Of a stretch of DNA of 64,000 nt, positions 9,141 through 18,303 are shown piece after piece (the stretch's first letter is position 1; every line of letters begins with the position of its first letter). The notes beneath the pieces were generated by a model. The model worked only from the letters and a program-made list of their open reading frames with translations. It was not told the DNA's origin and did not search any database. Both the position numbers and the translations under genes were made by a program. The stretch is from Thermomonas sp. XSG (GTDB taxonomy: Bacteria; Pseudomonadota; Gammaproteobacteria; Xanthomonadales; Xanthomonadaceae): positions 2,248,001 through 2,312,000 of the forward strand of contig NZ_CP061497.1 in assembly GCF_014678725.1 (NCBI RefSeq). Reading direction: 5' to 3'.

Positions 9141-10886
9141 ATGTCCTATCTCGTGCTCGCCCGCAAGTGGCGCCCAAAGCGGTTCGCCGAACTGGTCGGC
9201 CAGGAACACGTGGTGCGCGCGCTGACCAACGCGCTGGAAACCGGCCGCGTCCACCACGCGTTCCTGTTCACCGGCACCCGCGGGGTCGGCAAGACCACCA
9301 TCGCGCGCATTTTCGCCAAGAGCCTGAACTGCGAGCGCGGTAGCGGCGCCGATCCCTGCGGCGAGTGCGAGACCTGCAAGGCCATCGATGCCGGCCGCTA
9401 CATCGACCTGCTGGAGATCGACGCCGCGTCGAACACCGGCGTGGACAACGTCCGCGAGCTGATCGAGAACGCGCAGTACATGCCCAGCCGCGGCAAGTAC
9501 AAGGTCTACCTGATCGACGAAGTGCACATGCTGTCGAAGCCGGCGTTCAACGCGCTGCTGAAGACGCTGGAAGAGCCGCCGGGACACGTCAAGTTCCTGT
9601 TCGCCACCACCGATCCGGAGAAGCTGCTGGTCACGGTGCTGAGCCGCTGCCTGCAGTTCAACCTCAAGCGGCTGGACGAGGCGCAGATCCGCGGCCAGAT
9701 CGTGAAGATCCTGGGCGCCGAGGGCATCGAGGCCGACGACGACGCCGTGGCGCAGCTGGCCCGCGCGGCCGACGGCAGCCTGCGCGACGGCCTCTCGCTG
9801 CTCGACCAGGCCATCGCCTATACCGGCGGCCGGCTGGACGGCGCGGCGGTGGCCGCGATGCTGGGCACGGTGGATCGCAGCCGCGTGCAGGCGCTGCTGG
9901 CCGCGCTGGCGGATGGCGACGGCGCGCGGCTGATGGACGAGGTCGCGCAGCTGGCGGAATTCTCGCCGGACTGGACTAGCATCCTCGATGCTTTCGCGCA
10001 GGCGCTGCACCGCATCCAGGTGAAGCAGCTGGTGCCCGCGGTCGATATCGGCAGCGATGCCATCGACGTCGAAGGGCTGGCCGCGCAGCTGCGGCCGGAG
10101 CTGGTGCAGCTGTGGTACCAGATGGCGCTGAACGGCCGTCGCGACCTGGGCCACGCGCCGAGCCCGCGCAGCGGCTTCGAGATGACCTTGCTGCGGATGC
10201 TGGCGTTCCGCCCCGATGCCGCCGCGCAGCTGGCGCCGGCACGGGCGCAACCGGTACAGGCCGCCGCCCCGGACGCTTCCAGACAGGCGCGCAGCGACGC
10301 TGCTGCGCGTGCGCGTGCCGCCTTGGCCAATTCGCTGCCGATGGGTGCCCGTCAGGCGCCGGCAGTCGAATCACCGCCGCAATCCGCGCCGATGCCACCG
10401 CCGCCCGTGCAGGCGCCAGCCGTGCCGGTGGCCCCTGCGGCGGCGCCCGCGCCGGTCGTACCCCCGGCGCCCGCCTCCACCAGCGCCCTGCTGGTGACCG
10501 ATTCCGAACACTGGCTGGAGCTCGTCGCCGGTTGCGGCCTGCGTGGTCCGGCCAAGCTGCTGGCGGAGAACGCCGGCTTCGTCGGGCACGCCGACGGCGT
10601 GCTGCGGCTGTCGCTGGCGCCGGAGCAGGAGCACCTGAAATCGCCCAGCTTGGTGCTGCAGCTGTGCGAAGCCATCGGCCGGCAGTTGGGCGGCGAGGTG
10701 CAGGTCCGCTTCGAGATCGGCCAGCCGCGCGGTGAAACCGCGAACGCCCGCAACGCGCGCGAGCGCGATGCGCGCCAGGCCGGCGCGGAAAGCGGTTTTG
10801 TCGCCGATCCCGGCATCCAGCGGCTGGTCCAGCAGTTCGGCGCGCAGATCGTGCCGGACTCGGTGCGCCCGCTCGACGCCAACTGA
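9141..10886 (+). CDS. dnaX: DNA polymerase III subunits tau/gamma
   Basis: Clamp-loader ATPase that also links polymerase cores. The 581-residue protein begins [20 protein letters not shown], has Walker [10 protein letters not shown] near residue 46, a zinc site of four cysteines (CERGSG...CGECETC), Walker B LIDEVHML and sensor [10 protein letters not shown]. After residue 360 comes an Ala/Pro-rich linker, then a tau-specific C-terminal domain. I see no A6/AAAAAAG slip site such as the one that yields E. coli gamma, so a shorter product would need another mechanism. It leads the dnaX-ybaB-recR group. Confidence 0.96.
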   Translation: MSYLVLARKWRPKRFAELVGQEHVVRALTNALETGRVHHAFLFTGTRGVGKTTIARIFAKSLNCERGSGADPCGECETCKAIDAGRYIDLLEIDAASNTGVDNVRELIENAQYMPSRGKYKVYLIDEVHMLSKPAFNALLKTLEEPPGHVKFLFATTDPEKLLVTVLSRCLQFNLKRLDEAQIRGQIVKILGAEGIEADDDAVAQLARAADGSLRDGLSLLDQAIAYTGGRLDGAAVAAMLGTVDRSRVQALLAALADGDGARLMDEVAQLAEFSPDWTSILDAFAQALHRIQVKQLVPAVDIGSDAIDVEGLAAQLRPELVQLWYQMALNGRRDLGHAPSPRSGFEMTLLRMLAFRPDAAAQLAPARAQPVQAAAPDASRQARSDAAARARAALANSLPMGARQAPAVESPPQSAPMPPPPVQAPAVPVAPAAAPAPVVPPAPASTSALLVTDSEHWLELVAGCGLRGPAKLLAENAGFVGHADGVLRLSLAPEQEHLKSPSLVLQLCEAIGRQLGGEVQVRFEIGQPRGETANARNARERDARQAGAESGFVADPGIQRLVQQFGAQIVPDSVRPLDAN

Positions 10887-10918
10887 ACATCCCACACTGC
10901 AACAAACGGAAGAACGAC

Positions 10919-11239
10919 ATGCGTGGAAACATCGCCCAGCTGATGCAGCAGGCGCAGAAGATGCAGGAAAACATGCAGCGCGCCCAGGAAGAAGTGGCAG
11001 CGCTGGAAGCCACCGGCAGTGCCGGCGGCGGCATGGTCAGCGTGACCCTGGGCGGGCGCATGGACTGCCGCAAGGTGCGCATCGACCCGGCCGCGCTGGC
11101 CGACCCGGAGATGGCGGAGGACCTGATCGCCGCCGCGTTCAACGATGCGGTCAACAAGATCAACGCCGCCTCGCAGGAAAAAATGGCCGGCGCCACCGCC
11201 GGCATGCAGCTGCCGCCGGGCTTCAAGCTGCCGTTCTGA
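10919..11239 (+). CDS. ybaB: Nucleoid-associated protein, YbaB/EbfC family
   Basis: A 106-residue DNA-binding protein beginning [20 protein letters not shown], an amphipathic helix used for dimer formation, then beta strands ([21 protein letters not shown]) and a C-terminal tail ending LPPGFKLPF. Members form a tweezer-shaped dimer and bind DNA with little sequence preference. Placement between dnaX and recR, 32 bases after dnaX, matches the E. coli operon order and implies one transcript. Confidence 0.95.
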   Translation: MRGNIAQLMQQAQKMQENMQRAQEEVAALEATGSAGGGMVSVTLGGRMDCRKVRIDPAALADPEMAEDLIAAAFNDAVNKINAASQEKMAGATAGMQLPPGFKLPF

Positions 11240-11366
11240 CCCGGCGAATGAGGGGGCTTCCCGCCGAATTCGCAGCGCGGGCGGACCGCGCGGTTTTCGC
11301 CCGCCTGCGCGTTGCCCGGTGTGCGCTGCATGCGCACCTCCGTCGGTACAGCCAGATTACGGATCC

Positions 11367-11963
11367 ATGACCGTTTCCCTGCTCGAACAACTCATCGATG
11401 CGCTGCGCGTGCTGCCGGGCGTGGGCCAGAAATCCGCGCAGCGGATGGCCTACCACCTGCTGGAGCGGCAGCGCGACGGCGGCCGGCGGCTGGCGGATGC
11501 GCTGGCCGAGGCGATGGAGCGGATCCGCCACTGCAGCCGCTGCCGCGACTTCAGCGAGACCGAGGTCTGCCCGACCTGTGCCAGCAGCGCGCGCGATGCG
11601 CAGCTGCTGTGCGTGGTGGAAACACCTGCGGACCGGTTGGCGATCGAGCAGGCCACCGGCTTCCGCGGCCTGTATTTCGTGCTGCAGGGGCGGTTGAGCC
11701 CGCTGGACGGGATCGGCCCGCGCGAGCTGGGCCTGGACCAGCTCGCGCAGCGCCTGGAGCAGGGCGAGGTGCGTGAACTGATCGTCGCCACCAACCCCAC
11801 CGTGGAAGGCGAGGCGACCGCGCACTACCTGGCCCAGCTGGCGCGTGCGCGCGGCGTCCAGCCCAGCCGGCTGGCGCACGGCGTGCCGCTGGGTGGCGAG
11901 CTGGAATACGTGGACCGCGGCACCCTGTCGCACGCTTTCGGCAGCCGCAGCGAAATCCCGTAG
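11367..11963 (+). CDS. recR: Recombination mediator protein RecR
   Basis: Works with RecO (gene at 50674) and RecF to load RecA on single-strand gaps. The 198-residue protein has a helix-hairpin-helix ([17 protein letters not shown]), a four-cysteine zinc finger ([16 protein letters not shown]), a Toprim domain ([16 protein letters not shown]) and the C-terminal Walker-B-like part ([26 protein letters not shown]). The ATG at 11367 fits the family start [14 protein letters not shown]; a longer frame upstream is low-complexity. 127 bases separate it from ybaB. Confidence 0.96.
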   Translation: MTVSLLEQLIDALRVLPGVGQKSAQRMAYHLLERQRDGGRRLADALAEAMERIRHCSRCRDFSETEVCPTCASSARDAQLLCVVETPADRLAIEQATGFRGLYFVLQGRLSPLDGIGPRELGLDQLAQRLEQGEVRELIVATNPTVEGEATAHYLAQLARARGVQPSRLAHGVPLGGELEYVDRGTLSHAFGSRSEIP

Positions 11964-12048
11964 CACCGGGGCGTCCCGGAGCGATCAATCATTCGAATCG
12001 CATTCGCGCGGTGCGCTCCTACAATCGGGCGTCCGCCAGGAGTCCGAG

Positions 12049-12402
12049 ATGTCAGACACCATCTTCCACAAGATCATCCGCCGCGAGATCCCCGCCGACA
12101 TCGTGTTCGAGGACGAGCACCTGATCGCGTTCCGCGACATCGCGCCGCAGGCGCCGGTGCACGTGCTGTTCGTGCCGAAGCAGGACTTCGCCACCCTCAA
12201 TGACGTGCCGGAAGACGCGGCGATGGTGGTCGGCCGGCTTGCGACCGCGGCCGCGCGCTACGCCAAGCAGCAGGGCTTCGCCGAGGACGGCTACCGGATC
12301 GTGATGAACTGCAACGGCGATGCCGGCCAGACCGTGTTCCAGATCCACCTGCACCTGCTGGCCGGGGCGCCGCTGGGGCGGTTCGGCACGTCGATTGGCT
12401 AA
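12049..12402 (+). CDS. HIT-family (HINT-type) nucleotide hydrolase
   Basis: A 117-residue histidine-triad protein, probably a purine nucleoside phosphoramidase of the HINT branch. It starts MSDTIFHKIIRREIPADIV and contains VFEDEHLIAFRDIAPQAPVHVLFVPK. The triad region reads GQTVFQIHLHLLAG, so the first triad histidine is glutamine, while the central nucleophile histidine and the third remain. AGGAG lies just before the ATG. A TACAAT box at 12020 may be its -10 element. It stands between recR and a c-di-GMP gene with no obvious functional tie. Confidence 0.9.
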   Translation: MSDTIFHKIIRREIPADIVFEDEHLIAFRDIAPQAPVHVLFVPKQDFATLNDVPEDAAMVVGRLATAAARYAKQQGFAEDGYRIVMNCNGDAGQTVFQIHLHLLAGAPLGRFGTSIG

Positions 12403-12475
12403 AGTTTCCCGGCGAAATGTCGTAAACACCGGGTCAACCCCGGAACAGATGCGGCCAGGAGCAGCGGGCAGGGTC

Positions 12476-15373
12476 ATGGAAAAACCTGTCATGCGTTTGC
12501 GGATCCGGTCATCGGATGGTTTTCTGTTTGCCGGCGCGGCGCTGCTGATGGTGGCGGCGCTCCTGTTGCCGGGCTACGAGCTGTTCGGTGTCGGGTCGGG
12601 CGATCTGCTGGCGAGCCACCTGCTGCTTGAACTGGCCGCGGTGGTGGTGACCATGATGGTGGTCATCGTGGCGTTCTTCTCGCTGGAGGAGGAACGCAGT
12701 CCGCTTGCCAACAGCCTGATCCTGGTCTTCACCCTGGTCGCCGGTATCGACCTTGCGCACGCGCTGTCCTATCCGGGCATGCCGCCGTTCCTCGGGACGC
12801 CGAACGACATGTCGAAGGCGGCCTTTTTCTGGATGTTCGGTCGCGCCGCGGAAGTTCTCGGCTTCACGCTGGCATTGTGCCGGGTCCGTCTGCCGGGCGG
12901 GCGCTGGCCCTGGTTCCTGCTGGGGATCGCCGGCAGCGGGCTGGTGGCATGGCTGGGCGGCCGCCATCTGGCGATGTTCCCACCGCTGTTCCTGCCCGGC
13001 GTTGGCGTCACCGCGTTCAAGGCGGCGTCCGACTATGCCCTGTGCGCGGGGTTCCTGCTGCTGGCTTGGCGGCTGTGGCGCAAGGCCTCCAACCGCGGTG
13101 ACGACGAAATGGCCGAGCTGGCGAGGGCGAGTTATGTCCTGGGCATCGGCGAGCTGGCCTTCACCGGCTACGCCAGTGCCGGCGAATGGCAGGTGGTGCT
13201 GGGCCATGTCTACAAGGTGTTCGCGTACATCTTCGTCTTCCGCGCGATTTTCCTCTCCGCGATGCGGCGCCCCTACCAGCACCTGCATGCGGCGCAGCGG
13301 CAGCTGGAGCTGAAGGAACAGCAATACCGGACGCTGGTCGACAACCTGCCGATCATCGTGATGCGGCTGGACCTGGGGCTGCGCCTGCGGCTGGCGAGCC
13401 CGTTGATCGAAACCAGCCTGGGCGGGACGTTCGAGGAAATGCGCGGCCGTCCCATCGGCGAGATTCTGCCGTCCGGGGTGGCGGCAGTGGTGATGCCGGC
13501 CCTGGAGTCGGCCCTGCGGGGGCAGGCGGCGGAGGTGGATTACGTGTTCGCCTCGCCGACCCAGGGCCAGCTGCACAGGCATCTGATGGCGACGCCGGAA
13601 CGCGCCGGTGATGGCCAGGTCCAGCACGTGCTGGTGATCATCCAGGACACCAGTGCGCGCGAGCGTGCCCAGCAGGCGCTGCAGGAGTCCATGCGCGAGA
13701 CGCGCGAGCTGAAGGCGGCGCTGGACGCCCACGCGATCGTCGCGGTCACCGACCGGCGCGGGGTCATCGTCCAGGTCAACAACAAGTTCTGCGAGATTTC
13801 GCAGTACGCGCGCGAAGAGCTGGTGGGCAGGACCCATGCGGTCGTCAATTCCGGCTTCCACCCGAAGGCGTTCTTCACCGAGATGTGGGCGACGATCGCG
13901 CGCGGCGAAGTCTGGAACGGCGAGCTCTGCAACCGCGCCAAGGACGGCAGCCTGTACTGGGTGCAGACCACGATCATGCCGCTGCTCGGCGCCGACGGGC
14001 GGCCGGTGCGCTACATCGCCATCCGCGCCGACATCACCCGCCGCAAGCTGGCCGAGCAGGAAGCCCAGCAGCTCGCCTTCTACGACGTGCTGACCGGACT
14101 GCCGAACCGTCGGCTGATGAACGATCGGCTGGCGCAGGTGATCGGACACTGCCGGCGCGAGCAGCAGTACGGGGCCCTGGTGCTGATCGACCTCGATCAT
14201 TTCAAGGAGGTCAACGACACCTTGGGGCATGCGCAGGGTGACGCGCTGCTGCGGCTCGTGGCAGACCGCCTGCGCGCTGCTGTGCGCGGCAGCGATACCG
14301 TGGCCAGGCTCGGCGGCGATGAATTCGTGTTGCTGCTGGAGGACCTGGGCTCGACCCTCGAGGATGCCACCGCCCATGCCGCCGACCTCGGCGAGAAGAT
14401 CCGCTCGATGCTGGCGCCCGTCTACGTGCTGGACGGGCAGCCGGTAGTGTGCACGCCGAGCCTCGGCATCGTGATGCTGCGGGGCGACCTGCCGCTGGAT
14501 GCGGAAGAGCTGCTCAAGCGCGCGGACCTGGCGCTGTACAAGGCGAAGGACGAGGGGCGCAACGAGCTGCGTTTCTTCGATCCGGCGCTGCAGGAGGAGG
14601 TCAACCACCGCACCGCGGTGCTGCGCGACCTGCGCGCGGCGCTGGAGGAGGGGCAGCTGCGGCTTTACTACCAGCCGATCATCGACGCTTCCCGGCGCGT
14701 TGTCGGAGTGGAGGGATTGTTGCGCTGGCAGCACCCGGTGCGCGGGCTGCTTTCGCCGGGGCTGTTCATGCCGCTGGCGGAGCAATCGCCGCTGATCGTG
14801 CCGATCGGGCATTGGGTGCTCGATACCGCCTGCGCCCAGCTCGCGGCCTGGGCGGGGGATCCGGTGCGCGCCGACTGGACGGTCGCGGTGAACGTCAGCG
14901 CCCGCCAGCTGCGCATGCCGGAGTTCGTCGGTGGCGTCGAGGCCGCGCTTGCGCGGAGCGGTGCGCCGCCACAGCGGCTGCGGCTGGAAATCACCGAAAG
15001 CCTGCTGCAGGAGGACCTGGATGACAGCATCGCCAAGATGCAGGCGCTGCGGGAGCTGGGCGTGCGTTTCTCGCTCGACGACTTCGGTACCGGTTACTCC
15101 TCGCTGAACTTCCTCAAGCGGCTGCCGCTGGACCAGTTCAAGATCGACCAGTCGTTCGTGCAGGGGCTGCCGGATGTGGTCGGGGACGTGGCGATCATCC
15201 GCATGATCCTGGCGCTGTCCGCGCCGCTGGAGCTGCTGGTGGTGGCCGAGGGGGTGGAAACCGAGGCGCAGTTCGAGTTCCTGCGCGCGCACGGCTGCCA
15301 CAAGTTCCAGGGCTACCTGTTCGGCAGGCCGATGCCGGCCGAGGCGCTGCCCGGTCCCCTGCTGGCGGGATGA
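12476..15373 (+). CDS. Membrane MASE3-PAS-PAS-GGDEF-EAL c-di-GMP protein
   Basis: About 965 residues. Residues 15-265 form a multi-spanning sensor resembling MASE3 (hydrophobic runs including FAGAALLMVAALLLPGYELF), followed by a short coiled coil, PAS domains near 280-390 and 415-520, GGDEF near 536-690 and EAL near 725-960. The cyclase site is intact (RLGGDEF) with an RxxD inhibitory site five residues before it (RGSD). The phosphodiesterase keeps EGLLRW, NVSARQLR, EITES, DDFGTGYSSL, FKIDQSFV and EGVETEAQ. It could therefore make or break c-di-GMP in response to an unknown membrane signal. The start may be 12476 or the Met five codons later. Confidence 0.93.
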   Translation: MEKPVMRLRIRSSDGFLFAGAALLMVAALLLPGYELFGVGSGDLLASHLLLELAAVVVTMMVVIVAFFSLEEERSPLANSLILVFTLVAGIDLAHALSYPGMPPFLGTPNDMSKAAFFWMFGRAAEVLGFTLALCRVRLPGGRWPWFLLGIAGSGLVAWLGGRHLAMFPPLFLPGVGVTAFKAASDYALCAGFLLLAWRLWRKASNRGDDEMAELARASYVLGIGELAFTGYASAGEWQVVLGHVYKVFAYIFVFRAIFLSAMRRPYQHLHAAQRQLELKEQQYRTLVDNLPIIVMRLDLGLRLRLASPLIETSLGGTFEEMRGRPIGEILPSGVAAVVMPALESALRGQAAEVDYVFASPTQGQLHRHLMATPERAGDGQVQHVLVIIQDTSARERAQQALQESMRETRELKAALDAHAIVAVTDRRGVIVQVNNKFCEISQYAREELVGRTHAVVNSGFHPKAFFTEMWATIARGEVWNGELCNRAKDGSLYWVQTTIMPLLGADGRPVRYIAIRADITRRKLAEQEAQQLAFYDVLTGLPNRRLMNDRLAQVIGHCRREQQYGALVLIDLDHFKEVNDTLGHAQGDALLRLVADRLRAAVRGSDTVARLGGDEFVLLLEDLGSTLEDATAHAADLGEKIRSMLAPVYVLDGQPVVCTPSLGIVMLRGDLPLDAEELLKRADLALYKAKDEGRNELRFFDPALQEEVNHRTAVLRDLRAALEEGQLRLYYQPIIDASRRVVGVEGLLRWQHPVRGLLSPGLFMPLAEQSPLIVPIGHWVLDTACAQLAAWAGDPVRADWTVAVNVSARQLRMPEFVGGVEAALARSGAPPQRLRLEITESLLQEDLDDSIAKMQALRELGVRFSLDDFGTGYSSLNFLKRLPLDQFKIDQSFVQGLPDVVGDVAIIRMILALSAPLELLVVAEGVETEAQFEFLRAHGCHKFQGYLFGRPMPAEALPGPLLAG

Positions 15374-15385
15374 TTGCGGGCGGCT

Positions 15386-17338
15386 TCAGGGGCGATGGGC
15401 GCGCAGATCGCGCAGCAGCGCCTGCAGTTCCGCGCGGTTGCCTGCCGGTGCATAGCGCGCCAGGTTGAAGCGCGTGGCCAGCGTGGCCAGGTGCTGGCCG
15501 GCGCGCGGGCTGTCCGCCGCCACCCGGATGGCCCAGGCCAGCGCCGGTTCGTGCGCCGCGCGGCCGCGGCCAAGCCTGCGATAGCGTGCCTCCAGCGCAT
15601 GCCAGGCGCGCAGCAGCGGGTCGCGTTGGCGTTCGCCGCGGGCGATCAGCCAGGCCATCCATGCCAGCGCCAGCGCGGCGATGGCGGCGAACAGCGCGAC
15701 CAGTGCGCCCGCGCCCAGCCGGTCCAGCCCCAGCGGCTTGAGCAGGCTTTGCTGGCGCTGCGCGTTGAAGCCCAGTACGAAGTCGTTCCAGCCGCGGCGC
15801 AGCCAGTCGCTGGCGTTGAACATCGGCACCAGCGCGTCGAGCCCGGCGATGCGGCCCGGCTGGCGGTCGGCGATGGTGTCGTACACGCGCTCGGGCGCCA
15901 CCGCGGCAGTGGGGTCCACCCGCACCCAGCCGCGTACCGGCAGCCACACTTCCGTCCACGCATGCGCGTCCGATTTGCGTACCAGCCAGTAATCGCCGAT
16001 CGGGTTGCGATAGGCGCCGGCATAGCCGGTGACCACCCGTGCGGGAATGCCGGCGGCGCGCATCAGCACCACGAAAGCCGAGCTGAAGTGCTCGCAATAG
16101 CCCTCCCTGCGGTCGAACAGGAAGTCGTCGACCTCGTTGCGGCCGGCCAGCGGCACGTTGAGGGTGTAGGCGAAATCGCGGCGGATCATCGCCAGCGCGC
16201 GGCCGATGATGGCGGCATCGCTGCGGCCCCGGGCGTCGCTGCCGGCGTCGCGCCGCCACTGGCGGCCTAGCGCAACGGTGCGCGGGTTGTAGCCTCGCGG
16301 CAGCGTCAGCGCACGCGCGCGCAGCGGCGGCGGCAGCTCGGCCTCGAACGCGGCCGGCGGCGCCGAACGCATGCGCCAGCGCGACACGTTGTACTGCGCG
16401 GTTTCGGCCCAGGGCGTGTAATCGCGGCTGGCGTAGGCGCCGTCGGGCAGCTGCGTGGGCAGGTCCAGTGCGACCAGCTGGCGGTCCTCGGTCGGTTCGA
16501 GGTCGATGCGGTAATCCCAGCCTGCGCCGGCCGGCCGCATCGGTGCTGCGGGAAGGCGCTGCAGGTCGCGCGCCTGCCGCCAGCTGCGGCCATCGAAATC
16601 CCACAGCACCGGCCCGCGCCAGTACATCTGCTCCTGCGCGGGCGCGCCGCCGAAGAACTGCACGCGTGCGGCCGGGCTGTCGTCCAGCAGCAGTTCGCCC
16701 ATGCTGCCGGGTGTCATCGTGTCGGACAGGCCCGGCGTGGCGACGCTGCGGTGCGGCAGCCCCCACAGCGGCGAGGGCAGCCGCGGGAACAGCCAGAACG
16801 CCGCCAGCGCCAGCGGCAGCCCGAGCGCGAACAGGCGCAGCACGCCGAAGGTCGCCGCTCCGCGCCCGGCGGGCTGCGCCACCTCGCCTTCGTCTGCCGC
16901 CAGCCGCTGCAGCGCCAACAGCGCCAGCAGCACCGCCAGCAGCGCCAGCGCCAAGCTGGCCGGACCCTGGTCGAGCAGGAAAGTGGCGAACGGCCCGAAC
17001 AGGCCGAAGCCGACCAGACTGCGGCCGTCGCGCAGGCTGAAGGTTTCGCTGGGCTTGAGCGCCAGCATCGCGGCCAGCACCGCGCAGGCGGTATCGCGGC
17101 CGATGCCCGGTGCCACCACCGCCACCGCCAGCAGTGCGCAGGCGCTGAGCAGCAGACGCAGCAGCGCCGGCATCGGCCGCCGCCAGGAGGCCGCGACCAC
17201 CACCAGCGCGCCGACGCCGAAGGCCGGCCCCAGCCAGGCCGGCAGTTGCAGCAGCAGCGGCAGCAGGCAGGCGGCGGCCGCCAGCAGCACCTGCATGCGG
17301 GCGCGTGCCGTCATCGGCGGCGATGCGTGCTCAGCCAT
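15386..17338 (-). CDS. TgpA-like membrane transglutaminase
   Basis: A 650-residue inner-membrane protein: an N-terminal block of hydrophobic helices to about residue 200 (DUF3488-like), a periplasmic transglutaminase core, and a last helix near residue 555 before a cytoplasmic tail. The catalytic Cys-His-Asp are seen in EGYCEHFSSAF, DAHAWTEVW and VRVDPTAAV. In Pseudomonas aeruginosa the homologue TgpA is needed for growth; its substrate is unclear. The ATG at 17338 overlaps the DUF58 stop by eight bases. The MoxR-DUF58-TgpA order is a recurrent operon. Confidence 0.92.
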   Translation of the reverse strand: MAEHASPPMTARARMQVLLAAAACLLPLLLQLPAWLGPAFGVGALVVVAASWRRPMPALLRLLLSACALLAVAVVAPGIGRDTACAVLAAMLALKPSETFSLRDGRSLVGFGLFGPFATFLLDQGPASLALALLAVLLALLALQRLAADEGEVAQPAGRGAATFGVLRLFALGLPLALAAFWLFPRLPSPLWGLPHRSVATPGLSDTMTPGSMGELLLDDSPAARVQFFGGAPAQEQMYWRGPVLWDFDGRSWRQARDLQRLPAAPMRPAGAGWDYRIDLEPTEDRQLVALDLPTQLPDGAYASRDYTPWAETAQYNVSRWRMRSAPPAAFEAELPPPLRARALTLPRGYNPRTVALGRQWRRDAGSDARGRSDAAIIGRALAMIRRDFAYTLNVPLAGRNEVDDFLFDRREGYCEHFSSAFVVLMRAAGIPARVVTGYAGAYRNPIGDYWLVRKSDAHAWTEVWLPVRGWVRVDPTAAVAPERVYDTIADRQPGRIAGLDALVPMFNASDWLRRGWNDFVLGFNAQRQQSLLKPLGLDRLGAGALVALFAAIAALALAWMAWLIARGERQRDPLLRAWHALEARYRRLGRGRAAHEPALAWAIRVAADSPRAGQHLATLATRFNLARYAPAGNRAELQALLRDLRAHRP

Positions 17339-18302
17339 GCGCAGGCTCCGACGCCGGCGTGTCCTGCGGCAGCAGCGCCAGCGCGCGCAGGCAGCGGTGC
17401 CGGTGTGGCGGCCCGCGGTCGCTGGCGATGGGCGGTTGCGCCGGCAGCTGCAGGCCGTAGCGGCGGCCGTCGCGCTCGGCATCGTCGACCCAGCGCGCCA
17501 GCCGGCGGATGCGCTGCTCGTAAGGCAGCCCGGCGGTCTGCTGCCAGTCCAGCAGCAGTTCGCCGCCGCGCTGCTGTTCGTAGTCGCGGACCAGCAGGCT
17601 GTCGTGGCGGGCGGAAGCCTTCCACGCGACCGTGCGCGGCGGGTCCCCCGGCCGATAGCCGCGCAGGTGGTGCGGGTCGTCGCCGGAGCGTGCGGCCTGC
17701 GCATGGTCCTGCCCGTTGGCGGGAACCGGCAGCGGTGGCGCCTGGGTTTCCGGCGCCGGGTAGACCAGCAGCGACTGCGCCGGCCAGGCGTACCCCCAGG
17801 CCCGCGCCAGCCCCAGTGGCTGGACGCTGGACAGCTCCAGCCGCGGCAGCGGCAGCAGGCCGCGGCGCGTGGTCGGCAGGCGCAGCTCGGCGGAAGCACC
17901 GCTGGCATCCAGCGCGACGTGGGTGGCGTGTTCGCCCACCGCCACCCGCAGGCCGCGGCGGACCCGTGCATCGGCGGCGCCCAGCGCGATGCGCAGGTGC
18001 AGGTCCTCGCCGGCCACCACCGGTTCGGCCGCCACCGCTTCCACCCGCAGCCCGGACAGCTGCATATGCGCGGCGATCAGGCTGGCCTGCGCGGCGCCGG
18101 CCAGCAGCAGGGCCAGCAGCAGCGCCGGGTTGTTGTTGAAGTTGAGTGCGCCCAGCAGCATCGCGCCCAGCAGCAGGCCGAAGAACAGCCCGCTGGCGGT
18201 GGGCAGCACGTAGATGCGGTGGCGCGTGAGCTGCGCCGGCAGCGTTTCCGGCGCGCGCGGGCGCATCCACGCCTGCATGCGCCTGCGCAGCGCGGCGATC
18301 AC
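17331..18302 (-). CDS. DUF58 domain membrane protein
   Basis: About 323 residues. Two N-terminal membrane helices (YVLPTASGLFFGLLLGAMLLG and NPALLLALLLAGAAQASLI) precede a DUF58 region with the family signature LRGYRPGDPPRTVAWKASARHDSLLVRDYEQ, and a C-terminal part related to von Willebrand A folds (ELLLDWQQT). DUF58 proteins accompany MoxR ATPases and are thought to be their partners. Start: GTG at 18302, one base after the moxR stop, gives tight coupling; ATG at 18278 would be eight residues shorter. Confidence 0.88.
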   Translation of the reverse strand: MIAALRRRMQAWMRPRAPETLPAQLTRHRIYVLPTASGLFFGLLLGAMLLGALNFNNNPALLLALLLAGAAQASLIAAHMQLSGLRVEAVAAEPVVAGEDLHLRIALGAADARVRRGLRVAVGEHATHVALDASGASAELRLPTTRRGLLPLPRLELSSVQPLGLARAWGYAWPAQSLLVYPAPETQAPPLPVPANGQDHAQAARSGDDPHHLRGYRPGDPPRTVAWKASARHDSLLVRDYEQQRGGELLLDWQQTAGLPYEQRIRRLARWVDDAERDGRRYGLQLPAQPPIASDRGPPHRHRCLRALALLPQDTPASEPAHG

Positions 18303-18303
18303 C

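Noticed and set aside
10250-10500. Programmed frameshift in dnaX giving a gamma subunit
   Set aside because: No A-rich slippery heptamer or downstream stem-loop is visible near the linker where E. coli shifts frame.
12509-15301. Open frame of 930 codons opposite the GGDEF-EAL gene
   Set aside because: Composition typical of an antisense shadow; the plus-strand protein has complete, intact domains.
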